A stretch of DNA of 64,000 nucleotides from Nitrospinia bacterium. Lineage in GTDB: Bacteria > Nitrospinota > Nitrospinia > Nitrospinales > JAJDAT01. Under the pieces are notes generated by a model that ran no database searches, was not told where the DNA came from, and saw nothing but the letters and a program-made list of their open reading frames with translations. The DNA lies in assembly GCA_029261715.1 (NCBI GenBank), contig JAJDAT010000051.1:1-64000 (forward strand), in the 5' to 3' direction. The position numbers and the translations under genes are program-made. Positions 17,738 to 26,513 of this stretch are shown piece by piece. How positions within the stretch are numbered: the stretch's first letter is position 1; every line of letters starts with the position of its first letter.

Positions 17738-20575
17738 TTATCTCTTGGGCTGGAAAGATCCATCTTTCAAGCTTTCCACTAAACTTTTTGGTAGAGTCCC
17801 CTTTAAACTGCTCCAATCAGAATCGTTATAACGCATTCTGTTTATCATAATATTTTCTAAAGTAATCGATTCTTTCTCTTGATAACGCTTCGATGGAGCT
17901 ATCGCCTCCACAGCCATCAACAACATACCTTTCATCTGATCCCATTGATCCTGACCAGCGCAAGCGTTTGCCAAACCATTATAAGCGTTTTCAATTTGGC
18001 CAATATTCTCGGCTTTTTTTCCTCTTTCCAACGCTGTCGCAAAATTTTTAATCGCTTCGCCCCAACTTTCTTTTTGTGAAAACGTATTCCCCAACCAAAT
18101 ATGTGATGCTGTTACTCCAGATTCATCTCCAATTTTTTCATCGGATTTCATCGCCAACTCATAGCTTTCAACAGCAGAATCCCAGTCTTTTATATCATCG
18201 TATGTATTCCCGAGAAGCCTGTAAACTTCTCCAAGTCTATTTTGTTCGCCTAGTTTTTCGCTCGATTCAATGGATTTTCGAAAACAGTCAATGGCCTCTT
18301 GCGTTTTACTTAACCTTTGGTTGGCTTTACCGAAAGCGCAATAAACCTCTCCAAGCTTTCCATCAACTTCAGGATAACCACAAGAAATATATTTGTTAAA
18401 GTTTTCTAGCGCAGTTTCAAAATTCCCAAGACTTAGATTTAGTTGCCCTAAGGTTTCATAGGATAAAGTTTTTTCCTTTTTGTCCACAAGAGGATGATCA
18501 TGACATTGAGATAATAATTTTTCAGCCAATATTGGATGTGGTTTTACCAACTCTTGTCCCATTTTCTGAACTAATTTAATAAAATCAGCGTTGTCTTTTT
18601 GTTTTAAGAACATCTTTGCAACGTTCTCAAACAATGTAGAGACTCTACCGCTTGAAACATGTCCTAAGTAACCATCCAAAAATATCTCTAGAAATTCGGC
18701 GACATCTTCTTCACTCCCACCCAACACAGCGTATTCCAAACAGTCGGCTAGATAACAATAAGATGATTTTGGATCGTTTTTTAGCTGAGCATAGAACAAT
18801 GCATAATAGAATTCCGAAATTAACTTCTGCCGATCTTTTATTTCCTCTTCCGACATCGTGAATTTTGAATCAGAAGAACCCACAAACTTATCGCGCAAAA
18901 CAGAGTGAACGAAAAACCGTAACATTTCGTCCCCTGGTTCTTTTGTCGCGACTAACATTCTTTTTTCCGATAACGTTTTTATATCCGCCGAAAATCCTGA
19001 AGGATCTTTTTTCTGTTCATGACAATAAGTCTGCCAAAAAGCTTCAAGCATAGGAGAGGCTATTGAATTTTCCAGAAAAAGAGCGCGGCTTCTCAATAAT
19101 TCCAAGCGACTCTTCGCTAATTCTCCTAAGAAATAATCTGAAACATTTTCTTCTCGAAGCTTTTTTAAAGTTACGCGCCTTTCTACTTTAGTTCCCGCAT
19201 TGTGAGCGAATAAATTCAAATCAAACGGGCTTCCTCCACAAATTTCGGCAATTTCCCATTTTTCTTCAAAAGGCAGATCGTTAAATTCTTTAAATGAATT
19301 TATGAAACTAAGTTTTTCGCAATTTGAAAAGGGATTTAAAGAAATCCACGTTGACGCGATTTCATCGCTAAAAATAGCGGGATTTTTTGCCGCAAATAAA
19401 AACTTCGTTTTCGGTCCGGCGCTCTTGATCAATGTTTCAATGAAATCTTTCAATAATGGATCTTTTATGCCGTTTTCGCCATCCAACCAAACTTCAAAAT
19501 TATCAAACACAAACAAAAGCGAACGTTCGGCAATCGCTTCAGCCAACGCCTGGGCTTTTCCTTTAGGTGTTGGATAATCCTTCTGGTTCCAAATTATTTG
19601 CGAGAGAGAGTTTTCAGAAAAACGGTGAAACAACTTTTCAAGTTGATTCATTAATTCTCCATACGCCCCATCAGAACGTCCACCTCCGTCCAAGAAAAAT
19701 ATTTTTTCGACGGCAAGAGTCTCGTCCATAGTCGTCAACATGGTTGCCCCAAACTGATGAACAAAAAAGGTTTTACCCAATCCAGAAGCTCCAAAAACTC
19801 CGACTGCTTTAGCGCCACCCTCTATAAAACTTTCAACTTGCGCAATGGAATCCCAACGACCGATAAATCTTTGAGAACCCACTGGAGCTGCGGACGGCTC
19901 TGCCGCTTCTTGTATATTAAATAGAGGATGTTTATCTTCGACTTCTTCTTTAAAAATAATCTTTTCCCCTTGTGCAAAAGCTGAAGACAGAAAAGCGGAC
20001 GGCTGGGAATCTCCATCAAGTCCAACGAAGGCCATAGATTCCTCAACAGCTGTTGCGATGGAGTCTTGTTTCATTCTTCCAACAAGTTCTTTAAAAAATT
20101 CGGAGACTATTTTTACTCCATTGGAATTCTGGGACTCACCCGACAATACAAGAGTTTTAGCGATTCCATTTTTAGTAAAAACCTCCCCCACTTCTTTTTG
20201 CTCGTTTTCAGAATATCCTCCAACCACAACTAATAATGGAGGACGGTTTTGAGGGAAAGAATTAGCTAAGTCGTTTAGAGAAAGAAAAATATTTCGGCCA
20301 GGTTCAATAGTCAGTTCAATACCAGATTGGCCTTTAGAGCCTTTAGCATTCTGAAAATAAATAAAATCGTATTTTCCTTTTTTTAACAAGCGAGATAACG
20401 TTTCGCGACAACCAAAATAAAATTCTTCTAAAATCAAATCGCCCACAGCCAGAACTGGATCCAACACTTGATAAAATTGTTTTTCCTCCTCCTCTTTTTT
20501 TTCAGAATCGCCTCCATCATTTGCCGAGGAAATCCTTAACATCTTAAAAGGTCGGTTAATTGTAAATTCTATCAA
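17738..20575 (-). CDS. Degenerate CHAT-like domain - STAND ATPase - TPR protein
   Basis: 945 residues from TTG 20573-20575, backed by GGGAGGA nine bases upstream; ATG at codon 12 has no such site. Residues 40-180 have the layout of a CHAT protease: KYDFIYFQNAKG where active members have a Cys-His-Gly box, LSLNDLAN, then RPPLLVVVGGYSE where they have an Asn-Ala-Cys box. The catalytic His and Cys are therefore missing. Residues 235-450 are an NB-ARC-like STAND ATPase: QRFIGR, Walker A GASGLGKT (262-269), Walker B LLFVFDNF (353-360), and a winged-helix region. TPRs fill about 690-900. It is the first gene of the leftward run and its likely sensor/oligomerising part. Confidence 0.82.
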   Translation of the reverse strand: MIEFTINRPFKMLRISSANDGGDSEKKEEEEKQFYQVLDPVLAVGDLILEEFYFGCRETLSRLLKKGKYDFIYFQNAKGSKGQSGIELTIEPGRNIFLSLNDLANSFPQNRPPLLVVVGGYSENEQKEVGEVFTKNGIAKTLVLSGESQNSNGVKIVSEFFKELVGRMKQDSIATAVEESMAFVGLDGDSQPSAFLSSAFAQGEKIIFKEEVEDKHPLFNIQEAAEPSAAPVGSQRFIGRWDSIAQVESFIEGGAKAVGVFGASGLGKTFFVHQFGATMLTTMDETLAVEKIFFLDGGGRSDGAYGELMNQLEKLFHRFSENSLSQIIWNQKDYPTPKGKAQALAEAIAERSLLFVFDNFEVWLDGENGIKDPLLKDFIETLIKSAGPKTKFLFAAKNPAIFSDEIASTWISLNPFSNCEKLSFINSFKEFNDLPFEEKWEIAEICGGSPFDLNLFAHNAGTKVERRVTLKKLREENVSDYFLGELAKSRLELLRSRALFLENSIASPMLEAFWQTYCHEQKKDPSGFSADIKTLSEKRMLVATKEPGDEMLRFFVHSVLRDKFVGSSDSKFTMSEEEIKDRQKLISEFYYALFYAQLKNDPKSSYCYLADCLEYAVLGGSEEDVAEFLEIFLDGYLGHVSSGRVSTLFENVAKMFLKQKDNADFIKLVQKMGQELVKPHPILAEKLLSQCHDHPLVDKKEKTLSYETLGQLNLSLGNFETALENFNKYISCGYPEVDGKLGEVYCAFGKANQRLSKTQEAIDCFRKSIESSEKLGEQNRLGEVYRLLGNTYDDIKDWDSAVESYELAMKSDEKIGDESGVTASHIWLGNTFSQKESWGEAIKNFATALERGKKAENIGQIENAYNGLANACAGQDQWDQMKGMLLMAVEAIAPSKRYQEKESITLENIMINRMRYNDSDWSSLKGTLPKSLVESLKDGSFQPKR

Positions 20576-20633
20576 AGCGGTCTGTCCTCCCTTATAGGCA
20601 TGAAAATTGGCCTTTTTTGGACCGTGTTATACT

Positions 20634-20655
20634 GTTTTTCAAATGTTTGAAAAAC
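20634..20655. promoter_or_regulatory. Perfect 22-bp palindrome next to a -10-like box (candidate operator)
   Basis: Ten-base arms GTTTTTCAAA and TTTGAAAAAC around TG lie directly after TATACT (20628-20633), in the 200 bp between the divergent STAND gene and kdsA. The position fits a repressor site for a + strand promoter. No T-run follows, so it is not a terminator on the + strand. Confidence 0.45.
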
Positions 20656-20776
20656 GGCAAATTCCAGTATTCTTTCAAGTTTCTTCGCCCAATCTGGACC
20701 AAGTAATTACAATATAATAAAACGATTTGCCTGAAAGACCTTCAAAAATACATTACTAACGGTACTATACAAAACA

Positions 20777-21625
20777 ATGTCACAAAAATCTAACTCTCCC
20801 CGAGAAGTAACCATAAAAAACACACGCATAGGCGGAAATAATCCAATTGTGTTAATCGCCGGTCCTTGCGTTATTGAATCGGAAGACCATACCCTTAAAA
20901 CAGCAGAACGTCTTAAACAAATCTGTAGCGACGCAAAAATCGACCTAATTTATAAATCATCTTACGACAAAGCAAATCGATCTTCTTTAAACTATTTTCG
21001 CGGTCCAGGGTTAACAGAAGGATTGCGAATATTAGAAAAAGTAAAAAAAGAACTGGATCTACCAATTCTCTCAGACATACACAAAGAAGAAGAGGTTGAA
21101 CCGGCTGCAGAAGTTTTAGACGTATTGCAAATCCCGGCTTTTCTTTGCCGTCAAACCGACTTACTCGTCAAGGCCGGAAAAACAGGGAAAGTCATTAACG
21201 TCAAAAAAGGCCAATTTATGGCTCCCTGGGATATGAAAAATATTCCTCCTAAAATAGAATCGACAGGAAATAAAAATTTATTGCTGACCGAAAGGGGCGT
21301 TTCGTTTGGCTATAACAATTTGGTGGTCGACATGCGATCGCTTATCGTAATGCGAGACTTGGGATATCCTGTTGTTTTTGACGCAACCCATAGCGTTCAA
21401 TTACCAGGAGGCCAAGGCGACCGCTCTGGTGGACAACGTGAGATGGCTCCTCCATTAATTCGTGGAGCAATTGCAATTGGTTGCGACGCATTGTTTATAG
21501 AAGTGCACGAAGATCCAGACAATGCCCCTTCCGATGGTCCTAACATGATAGAAATGAAAAATCTTCCAAACTTATTAAAACAAGTTAAAGCCTTAGATAA
21601 ATTGAGGCTAGAAGGCTTTCAATAA
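20777..21625 (+). CDS. kdsA: 3-deoxy-8-phosphooctulonate synthase
   Basis: 282 residues, standard KdsA length. It condenses arabinose 5-phosphate and phosphoenolpyruvate to KDO 8-phosphate for lipopolysaccharide, in the cytoplasm. Diagnostic segments: [90 protein letters not shown], and [15 protein letters not shown] with [18 protein letters not shown] at the end. Whether it is the metal-dependent class cannot be settled by eye. The stop overlaps the ATG of the Kelch protein by one base (TAATG). Confidence 0.96.
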   Translation: MSQKSNSPREVTIKNTRIGGNNPIVLIAGPCVIESEDHTLKTAERLKQICSDAKIDLIYKSSYDKANRSSLNYFRGPGLTEGLRILEKVKKELDLPILSDIHKEEEVEPAAEVLDVLQIPAFLCRQTDLLVKAGKTGKVINVKKGQFMAPWDMKNIPPKIESTGNKNLLLTERGVSFGYNNLVVDMRSLIVMRDLGYPVVFDATHSVQLPGGQGDRSGGQREMAPPLIRGAIAIGCDALFIEVHEDPDNAPSDGPNMIEMKNLPNLLKQVKALDKLRLEGFQ

Positions 21626-22587
21626 TGCGTAGGTTCTTTTTAGCTTACATCGCGTTTTCTCTTATTTTTCTTTTTGAGCCTAAATTAAGTTTTGCCCAAA
21701 ATTTAGGGGCATGGGAGATTTTACCGCCAACGCCCACCGCCAGAACGGAAGCGGCGATAGCTATTCTTGACCAAAAAATTTACGTTATTGGAGGTTTTTC
21801 ACCGCAAGGAGTCACTGATTTAGTCGAAGTTTTTGATTTAACCACCGGTGAATGGTTTGAAGGAGCTCCTCTTCCAGAACCAAGGCATCATGCAGCTATA
21901 GCGGTAACAGATAATAAAATATTTATTATTGGAGGCTTTACCTCTGGGTTTTGGACTCCATCTGCAAAAGTTTTTGCTTACGATCCAAATTTCAACCAAT
22001 GGTCGCAAAAAAACTCAATGCCCACCCCACGCGGAGCTTTAGCCGCAGGAGTTGTGGACGGGAGAATTTTTGCAGTTGGAGGAGCTAATAAAAAAAACTT
22101 CCGATTAATTAATACGGACGCTAATGAAATGTACGCCCCTGAGTCTGATCAATGGACTTCATTAGCTCCTGTGCCCACTCCCCGCGATCATTTAACAGCC
22201 TCTTCTTTTAACGGAAAAATATATGCCATCGGAGGTCGGATCAATGTGGACTACAACCAAAATTTAGACGTCAACGAAGTATTCAACCCCGAAACAAATA
22301 GTTGGACCAGGCTTTCGCCATTGCCAACAGCTCGTAGCGGCATTACATCGCAAGTTTTATATGGAAATATATTTGTACTGGGCGGTGAATCTGGAGAAGG
22401 AACTTTTTCAGAAAACGAAGCTTATAATCCTGAAACAAATAATTGGGAGATTATGAAACCAATGCCAAAAGGACAACACGGATTAGGCTCGGCCGTTCAT
22501 GAAAATCAACTCCATGCCATAACGGGCGGGCCTAATCCGGGAGGAGGGGGTAGTAAATTCCACGCAGTTTTTAAATTAGAACCGTAA
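21625..22587 (+). CDS. Secreted Kelch-repeat beta-propeller protein
   Basis: 320 residues with a clear Sec signal peptide (residues 1-25, cleavage after LSFAQ or thereabouts). About six Kelch blades follow, each with a double-Gly strand and a later Trp: KIYVIGGFSPQG, KIFIIGGFTSG, RIFAVGGANKK, KIYAIGGRINVD, NIFVLGGESGEG and QLHAITGGPN. It is predicted periplasmic or surface-exposed; no catalytic residues are seen. It is translationally coupled to kdsA, an unusual partner, which may only reflect gene packing. Confidence 0.88.
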   Translation: MRRFFLAYIAFSLIFLFEPKLSFAQNLGAWEILPPTPTARTEAAIAILDQKIYVIGGFSPQGVTDLVEVFDLTTGEWFEGAPLPEPRHHAAIAVTDNKIFIIGGFTSGFWTPSAKVFAYDPNFNQWSQKNSMPTPRGALAAGVVDGRIFAVGGANKKNFRLINTDANEMYAPESDQWTSLAPVPTPRDHLTASSFNGKIYAIGGRINVDYNQNLDVNEVFNPETNSWTRLSPLPTARSGITSQVLYGNIFVLGGESGEGTFSENEAYNPETNNWEIMKPMPKGQHGLGSAVHENQLHAITGGPNPGGGGSKFHAVFKLEP

Positions 22588-22878
22588 TTTATTTTTACAG
22601 GCTGAACCTGCTATATATCTAGTTGCCGAACCGGCGGCACTCCCGGATAAATTAATTCCCTGGTAAAAAATAATTCATCCGGGGTAAGGAGGTGTGCCTG
22701 TCCGAATCTTCAATCACTAATAAAGCAAGAGGCATGCCAAAGTAAAAACAAAACCCAGAAACACACGAAAAACCCTTATAAAACAAATATTTAACAGAAC
22801 CACAATCTTTCTAAGACTTATCTTTCAAAGCTTGTTTTACGGAAAAAATGACCTCAAATTGTCAAAATTTTCCTCAAA
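22588..22878. other. Intergenic region between convergent genes with an inverted repeat
   Basis: An imperfect inverted repeat lies at 22643-22684 (CCCGGATAAATTA facing TAATTCATCCGGGG). It may form a hairpin terminating the kdsA-Kelch transcript, though there is no following T-run. Nothing else is recognised. Confidence 0.45.
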
Positions 22879-23646
22879 TTATACGATTGAGACAAATTTT
22901 TCCAGGAATGTAGTCATGTTTTTGACGGCCACAGGCATTTGGGACTTTAAAGACATGGCCATTGGTATTAAGGAAGGATTTGTCAAAATATACCAGCCCG
23001 CCTTCATTTTAGAAACGTTGCCATTTTCATCAAAACAAGGCGAGAAATTAGCCAATTCCTGATCTACCGTATCCGATATAACTCGAATCGAAACTAAAGG
23101 GATAGACTGTTTATTTGTTGTTCTTAACAGTGCAGATGTTTCCATATCCACACCCAAAGCAGAATTTTGATCCCCCAGTTCCTTTTTATTCTTGGGATCG
23201 CAAATTGCGACATCCGAGGTTATTAATGGACCGCTGTAAACTCCGAATGAAAACTCATTAGACATTTCTTTTGCCTTTAAAAACTCTTTAGAGTTTAGGG
23301 TCTCTGGAGCTTTAATCGCAAAGTCGTCCCCATTTGAGTTATAAGCGACATCAATAACTCTATCAGCAATAAGAATGTCCCCTAGCTTCAAATCTGCATT
23401 AAGCCCGCCTGCAAAACCGCAAGAAATAACCAATGCGGGAGAATAGGTATCCATCACTTGTTCTAGTACGCCACGAGCCCGTTTTTTCCCTATTCCTGAC
23501 TGAACAACCAAAATTTGCCGCCCCAGCCAAGTTCCCAGGAATCCTTTCGCATGACCAAACGAAGGCCGGTCGCTGATTTCCATCCGTCCCTTAATCAGCG
23601 AAGCTTCTTCCTTCATAGCCGCTATAATACAAATTAAAGAATCCAT
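22879..23646 (-). CDS. Nucleoside phosphorylase / nucleosidase superfamily protein (PNP_UDP_1)
   Basis: 255 residues. Typical motifs: CIIAAMKEEASLIKGRM at the start, QSGIGKKRARGVLEQV, VISCGFAGGLNADLKLGDILIAD, and GVDMETSALLRTTNKQSIPLVSIRVISD with the ribose-binding Met-Glu. Family members cleave MTA/SAH, purine nucleosides or hopanoid-linked adenosine. The longer C-terminal extension and general sequence fit the group that includes hopanoid-associated phosphorylases (HpnG), but no hopanoid gene is nearby, so the substrate is left open. Confidence 0.8.
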   Translation of the reverse strand: MDSLICIIAAMKEEASLIKGRMEISDRPSFGHAKGFLGTWLGRQILVVQSGIGKKRARGVLEQVMDTYSPALVISCGFAGGLNADLKLGDILIADRVIDVAYNSNGDDFAIKAPETLNSKEFLKAKEMSNEFSFGVYSGPLITSDVAICDPKNKKELGDQNSALGVDMETSALLRTTNKQSIPLVSIRVISDTVDQELANFSPCFDENGNVSKMKAGWYILTNPSLIPMAMSLKSQMPVAVKNMTTFLEKFVSIV

Positions 23647-23685
23647 AATTTCAAAACTCTATACAAATTTCCCTATTCCACTATA

Positions 23686-24267
23686 TTATTTTTGAAGTTT
23701 ATTTTTAATCACTAACTGTTTTGTTAAACAGGTTATTTCTCCTATTATTTCGGGATTTTCTCCTGGAGTTCGAGCGTATTCAAAATTTATAGATATCTGT
23801 ATATCGCAAGATCGAATACTCTCTCTTAAGGGATCTGAAACTTCATAAACTCCATTTGAGTTTAGTTCGCTCGAAACTCTCAAAGAATTTTCAGACGATT
23901 GTGGAATCTCCCAAGCGGCGGCTCCTTCATAAACAAAACTCGCCTCTGTCATACAACCCTGCGTAAATGTCACTTCGTATGGAGAACTCTTAACCGATCT
24001 TTGTTGAGGCTCGCCAAACCGATTATTTGCGATATCAAAAGCCTGGTCTTCAACAACTCCGCGCAGGGCTATAGTTGACGATTTCATAATTCGTCTATCC
24101 GCATTCATCACCTGAATGCTGATTTTAAATTGCGCTTTTTGTTTTTTATTTTCTTGTAGGCATGGCGGCAGTTCTTTGACTTGATCCATTCCCTCTACCG
24201 GTTTGGGCGTCGTCCCTAAAAAACACAACGCAATTACGGTCAAAAACGTTAACACTCTTACTTTCAT
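23686..24267 (-). CDS. Secreted hypothetical protein
   Basis: About 193 residues from ATG 24265-24267, which sits six bases after GGAGGGG. Two other in-frame starts just upstream overlap that ribosome site and are less likely. Residues 1-26 are a signal peptide (MKVRVLTFLTVIALCFLGTT). The mature part holds four Cys that may form disulfides (PPCLQE; QGCMTE; RSCDIQI; EITCLTK) and looks like a beta-sandwich. No family recognised. It lies 40 bp downstream-facing from the phosphorylase start but reads the same way, so the two could share a transcript. Confidence 0.7.
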   Translation of the reverse strand: MKVRVLTFLTVIALCFLGTTPKPVEGMDQVKELPPCLQENKKQKAQFKISIQVMNADRRIMKSSTIALRGVVEDQAFDIANNRFGEPQQRSVKSSPYEVTFTQGCMTEASFVYEGAAAWEIPQSSENSLRVSSELNSNGVYEVSDPLRESIRSCDIQISINFEYARTPGENPEIIGEITCLTKQLVIKNKLQK

Positions 24268-24456
24268 TCTCATCCCCTCCAAAAAGAAGGTTTCTTTATC
24301 AAAAAACGAAATTAGTTATATATTTCCTCATACTTTGATCGCCTCACTTTCAACTTTATTCACAAGTTGAAGCAAAAATAAGATCAAAAGAACTTGTATC
24401 TACATATTTTTTAACTATGATATCTGTAAAATCAAACCATTTACTTTGAGTCAAAA

Positions 24457-25518
24457 ATGTCAGAGAAATCATTCATTCTTATAGTAGACGATTTAGAGAG
24501 GAATCGAAACCTACTGAAACAATATGTAGACGATCTTGGCTACCTGACCGCTCTAGCTAATAATGGGTTGGAAGCGTTAGATCTAATAAATGATGTAATG
24601 CCAGATCTTATCTTACTAGACATGAAAATGCCTATTATGGATGGTTATGAAACATTAGACCAACTTAAGTCGGATTTAAAACTTCGCCATATACCCGTTA
24701 TCATGATATCCGCCTATGGTGAAATGGAAAATGTGATTCCCTGCATAAAACGAGGAGCGATAGATTACCTAGCTAAACCATTTGAACCAATCCTCTTAGA
24801 AGCGAGAATTGAATCCGCTCTCTCTCTAAAAAACTTACTCGACCACGAAGAAGAATATCGAAAAAAAATTGAAAACTACTCAATCCAGCTTGAAAGCGAA
24901 ACTTTAAAGCGAACTTCCGAATTATCTCAAACCCAGTTAAGACTTATCCATCGATTGGGACGCGCATCGGAATACAAAGATAACGAAACTGGAATGCATG
25001 TGGTTAGAATAAGTCATTATTGCTCAAAACTTGGCGAAGCTTTTGGGTGGGCAAAAGAATCTTGCGAATTGATTTATAACGCAAGCCCATTACATGACGT
25101 AGGGAAAATAGGAATTCCCGAACACATTCTATTGAAACCTGAAAAATTGAACCATGACGAGTGGGCAATTATGAAAACTCACACAACCATAGGAGCTGAG
25201 ATCCTAAAAGGAGGAGGCTCGGAACTAGAAACTATGGCTAAAAAAATTGCCTTAACTCATCATGAAAAATGGGACGGGACAGGATATCCTCAAGGTCTTC
25301 AAGAAGAAGACATACCTATTGAAGGCCGGATAGTTGCTATTGCCGATGTCTTTGACAACCTAACTTCTGAACGCCCTTTTAAAGAAAAATGGCCTATCGA
25401 AGACGCTGTAGACTTCATTGAAAATGCAAGCGGAACCGAATTCGACCCTGAGATGGTCAAAAACTTTTTAAAAATTCTTCCCGACGTTATTGAAATAAAA
25501 AATGAGTACCCTGACTGA
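24457..25518 (+). CDS. Response regulator with HD-GYP c-di-GMP phosphodiesterase domain
   Basis: 353 residues. The receiver is at 5-125, with acceptor Asp55 in LILLDMKMPIMDG and Lys in YLAKPFEP. A coiled linker follows, then the HD-GYP domain from about 165: SPLHDVGKIGIPE carries the HD pair, TTIGAEIL is a family signature, and LTHHEKWDGTGYPQGL carries the GYP motif. Metal ligands of the active class appear intact, so it should hydrolyse cyclic di-GMP when phosphorylated. The cognate kinase is not adjacent; the receiver-PAS protein is convergent with it, stop to stop within about 10 bp. Confidence 0.93.
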   Translation: MSEKSFILIVDDLERNRNLLKQYVDDLGYLTALANNGLEALDLINDVMPDLILLDMKMPIMDGYETLDQLKSDLKLRHIPVIMISAYGEMENVIPCIKRGAIDYLAKPFEPILLEARIESALSLKNLLDHEEEYRKKIENYSIQLESETLKRTSELSQTQLRLIHRLGRASEYKDNETGMHVVRISHYCSKLGEAFGWAKESCELIYNASPLHDVGKIGIPEHILLKPEKLNHDEWAIMKTHTTIGAEILKGGGSELETMAKKIALTHHEKWDGTGYPQGLQEEDIPIEGRIVAIADVFDNLTSERPFKEKWPIEDAVDFIENASGTEFDPEMVKNFLKILPDVIEIKNEYPD

Positions 25519-25528
25519 GTTCAAAAAA

Positions 25529-26362
25529 TCAAATAACTAAAGTTGCTATACATAAAGTTCCTAAGAAATTCTTTTTTATCTCTTCTTTAAAAGCGTCTTC
25601 ATCAGAAACATCCCAAATACCAACAGCATAAACCGAAAATTTTCGCGACTGCATATGTTCAAAAATAGTCGAGTCTGAGTTGACTTTTAAAATCACTTCC
25701 AAATCGCTTGTCGCTAGGGGTCCTACATATTTAGTAGCCAGTTCAGCTAAAACATCTTCCTTCTCATCGGATACTATTAACCCATCAATAAGCTCCCCTG
25801 TCAGTTCATCAGGATCGTATCCCATAAGCTTAAATGCTGGATTTGCAAAAGCAATTTTACGGTTCTCGTCTAATTTAAAAATTAGTTCTGGGACTTTTTC
25901 GACAATTGTCCTATAGTTTTTTTCGCTTTCAGCAATCCGTTTAGATAACTCTTCTTTTTCTCGTTGAGCTATACTTAAACGAACTTGGGTCTCTACTCGC
26001 GCCAATAATTCTTCATGTTGAAACGGTTTAGTAATATAATCTATCGCGCCCAACTTAAATCCCTTAACAATATCCTCTTGCTCCGTTTTTGCCGTTAAGA
26101 AAATGATAGGAATATCTTTTGTCGTATCGTCGAACTTAACCTCTCTACAAACTTCATAACCGTCGATTCCAGGCATCATAACATCCAGAAGAATCAAGTC
26201 TGGCTCTACTTTTTTTATGATCTTCAGAGCCATTTCTCCGGACAAAGCGACAAAAATTTCATAACCTTGTCCTCCTAGCACATCAGATAAAACATTAACA
26301 TTAGCTCGGGTATCATCTACGACAAGAATTTTCATTTTTTCTGAGGGGACAAGATCGTCCAT
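25529..26362 (-). CDS. Receiver-PAS protein without an output domain
   Basis: 277 residues. The receiver is at 10-130 (KILVVDDTRAN, Asp60 in LILLDVMMPGIDGYE, Lys in ITKPFQHEE), then a coiled coil and a PAS domain (about 155-265; NYRTIVEKVPELIFKLDENRK). The protein then ends with a hydrophobic tail (FLGTLCIATLVI). No HisKA, GGDEF, EAL or DNA-binding domain follows. Its receiver is strikingly like that of the 7764-8921 kinase (DIVKGFKLGA..DYITKPFQHEE in both), pointing to paralogy. It may be a truncated descendant of a kinase or a phosphate sink. Confidence 0.82.
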   Translation of the reverse strand: MDDLVPSEKMKILVVDDTRANVNVLSDVLGGQGYEIFVALSGEMALKIIKKVEPDLILLDVMMPGIDGYEVCREVKFDDTTKDIPIIFLTAKTEQEDIVKGFKLGAIDYITKPFQHEELLARVETQVRLSIAQREKEELSKRIAESEKNYRTIVEKVPELIFKLDENRKIAFANPAFKLMGYDPDELTGELIDGLIVSDEKEDVLAELATKYVGPLATSDLEVILKVNSDSTIFEHMQSRKFSVYAVGIWDVSDEDAFKEEIKKNFLGTLCIATLVI

Positions 26363-26513
26363 TTTTCTTCCTTTTCAACTAATTAGAAATGATTTCCCAA
26401 TATTCTGTCTCTACCAATTCTAGGATAATTCAATTTCATTGAACTTTTCTAAACATTTTTTCTTCTACATAGTATAAATTATCGTCTTATGATTTATCTC
26501 TTAACTCTACTTC

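Noticed and set aside
17738-20575. Active caspase-like CHAT protease
   Set aside because: Both catalytic boxes are altered (NAKG and VGGYSE), so only a CHAT-like fold is claimed.
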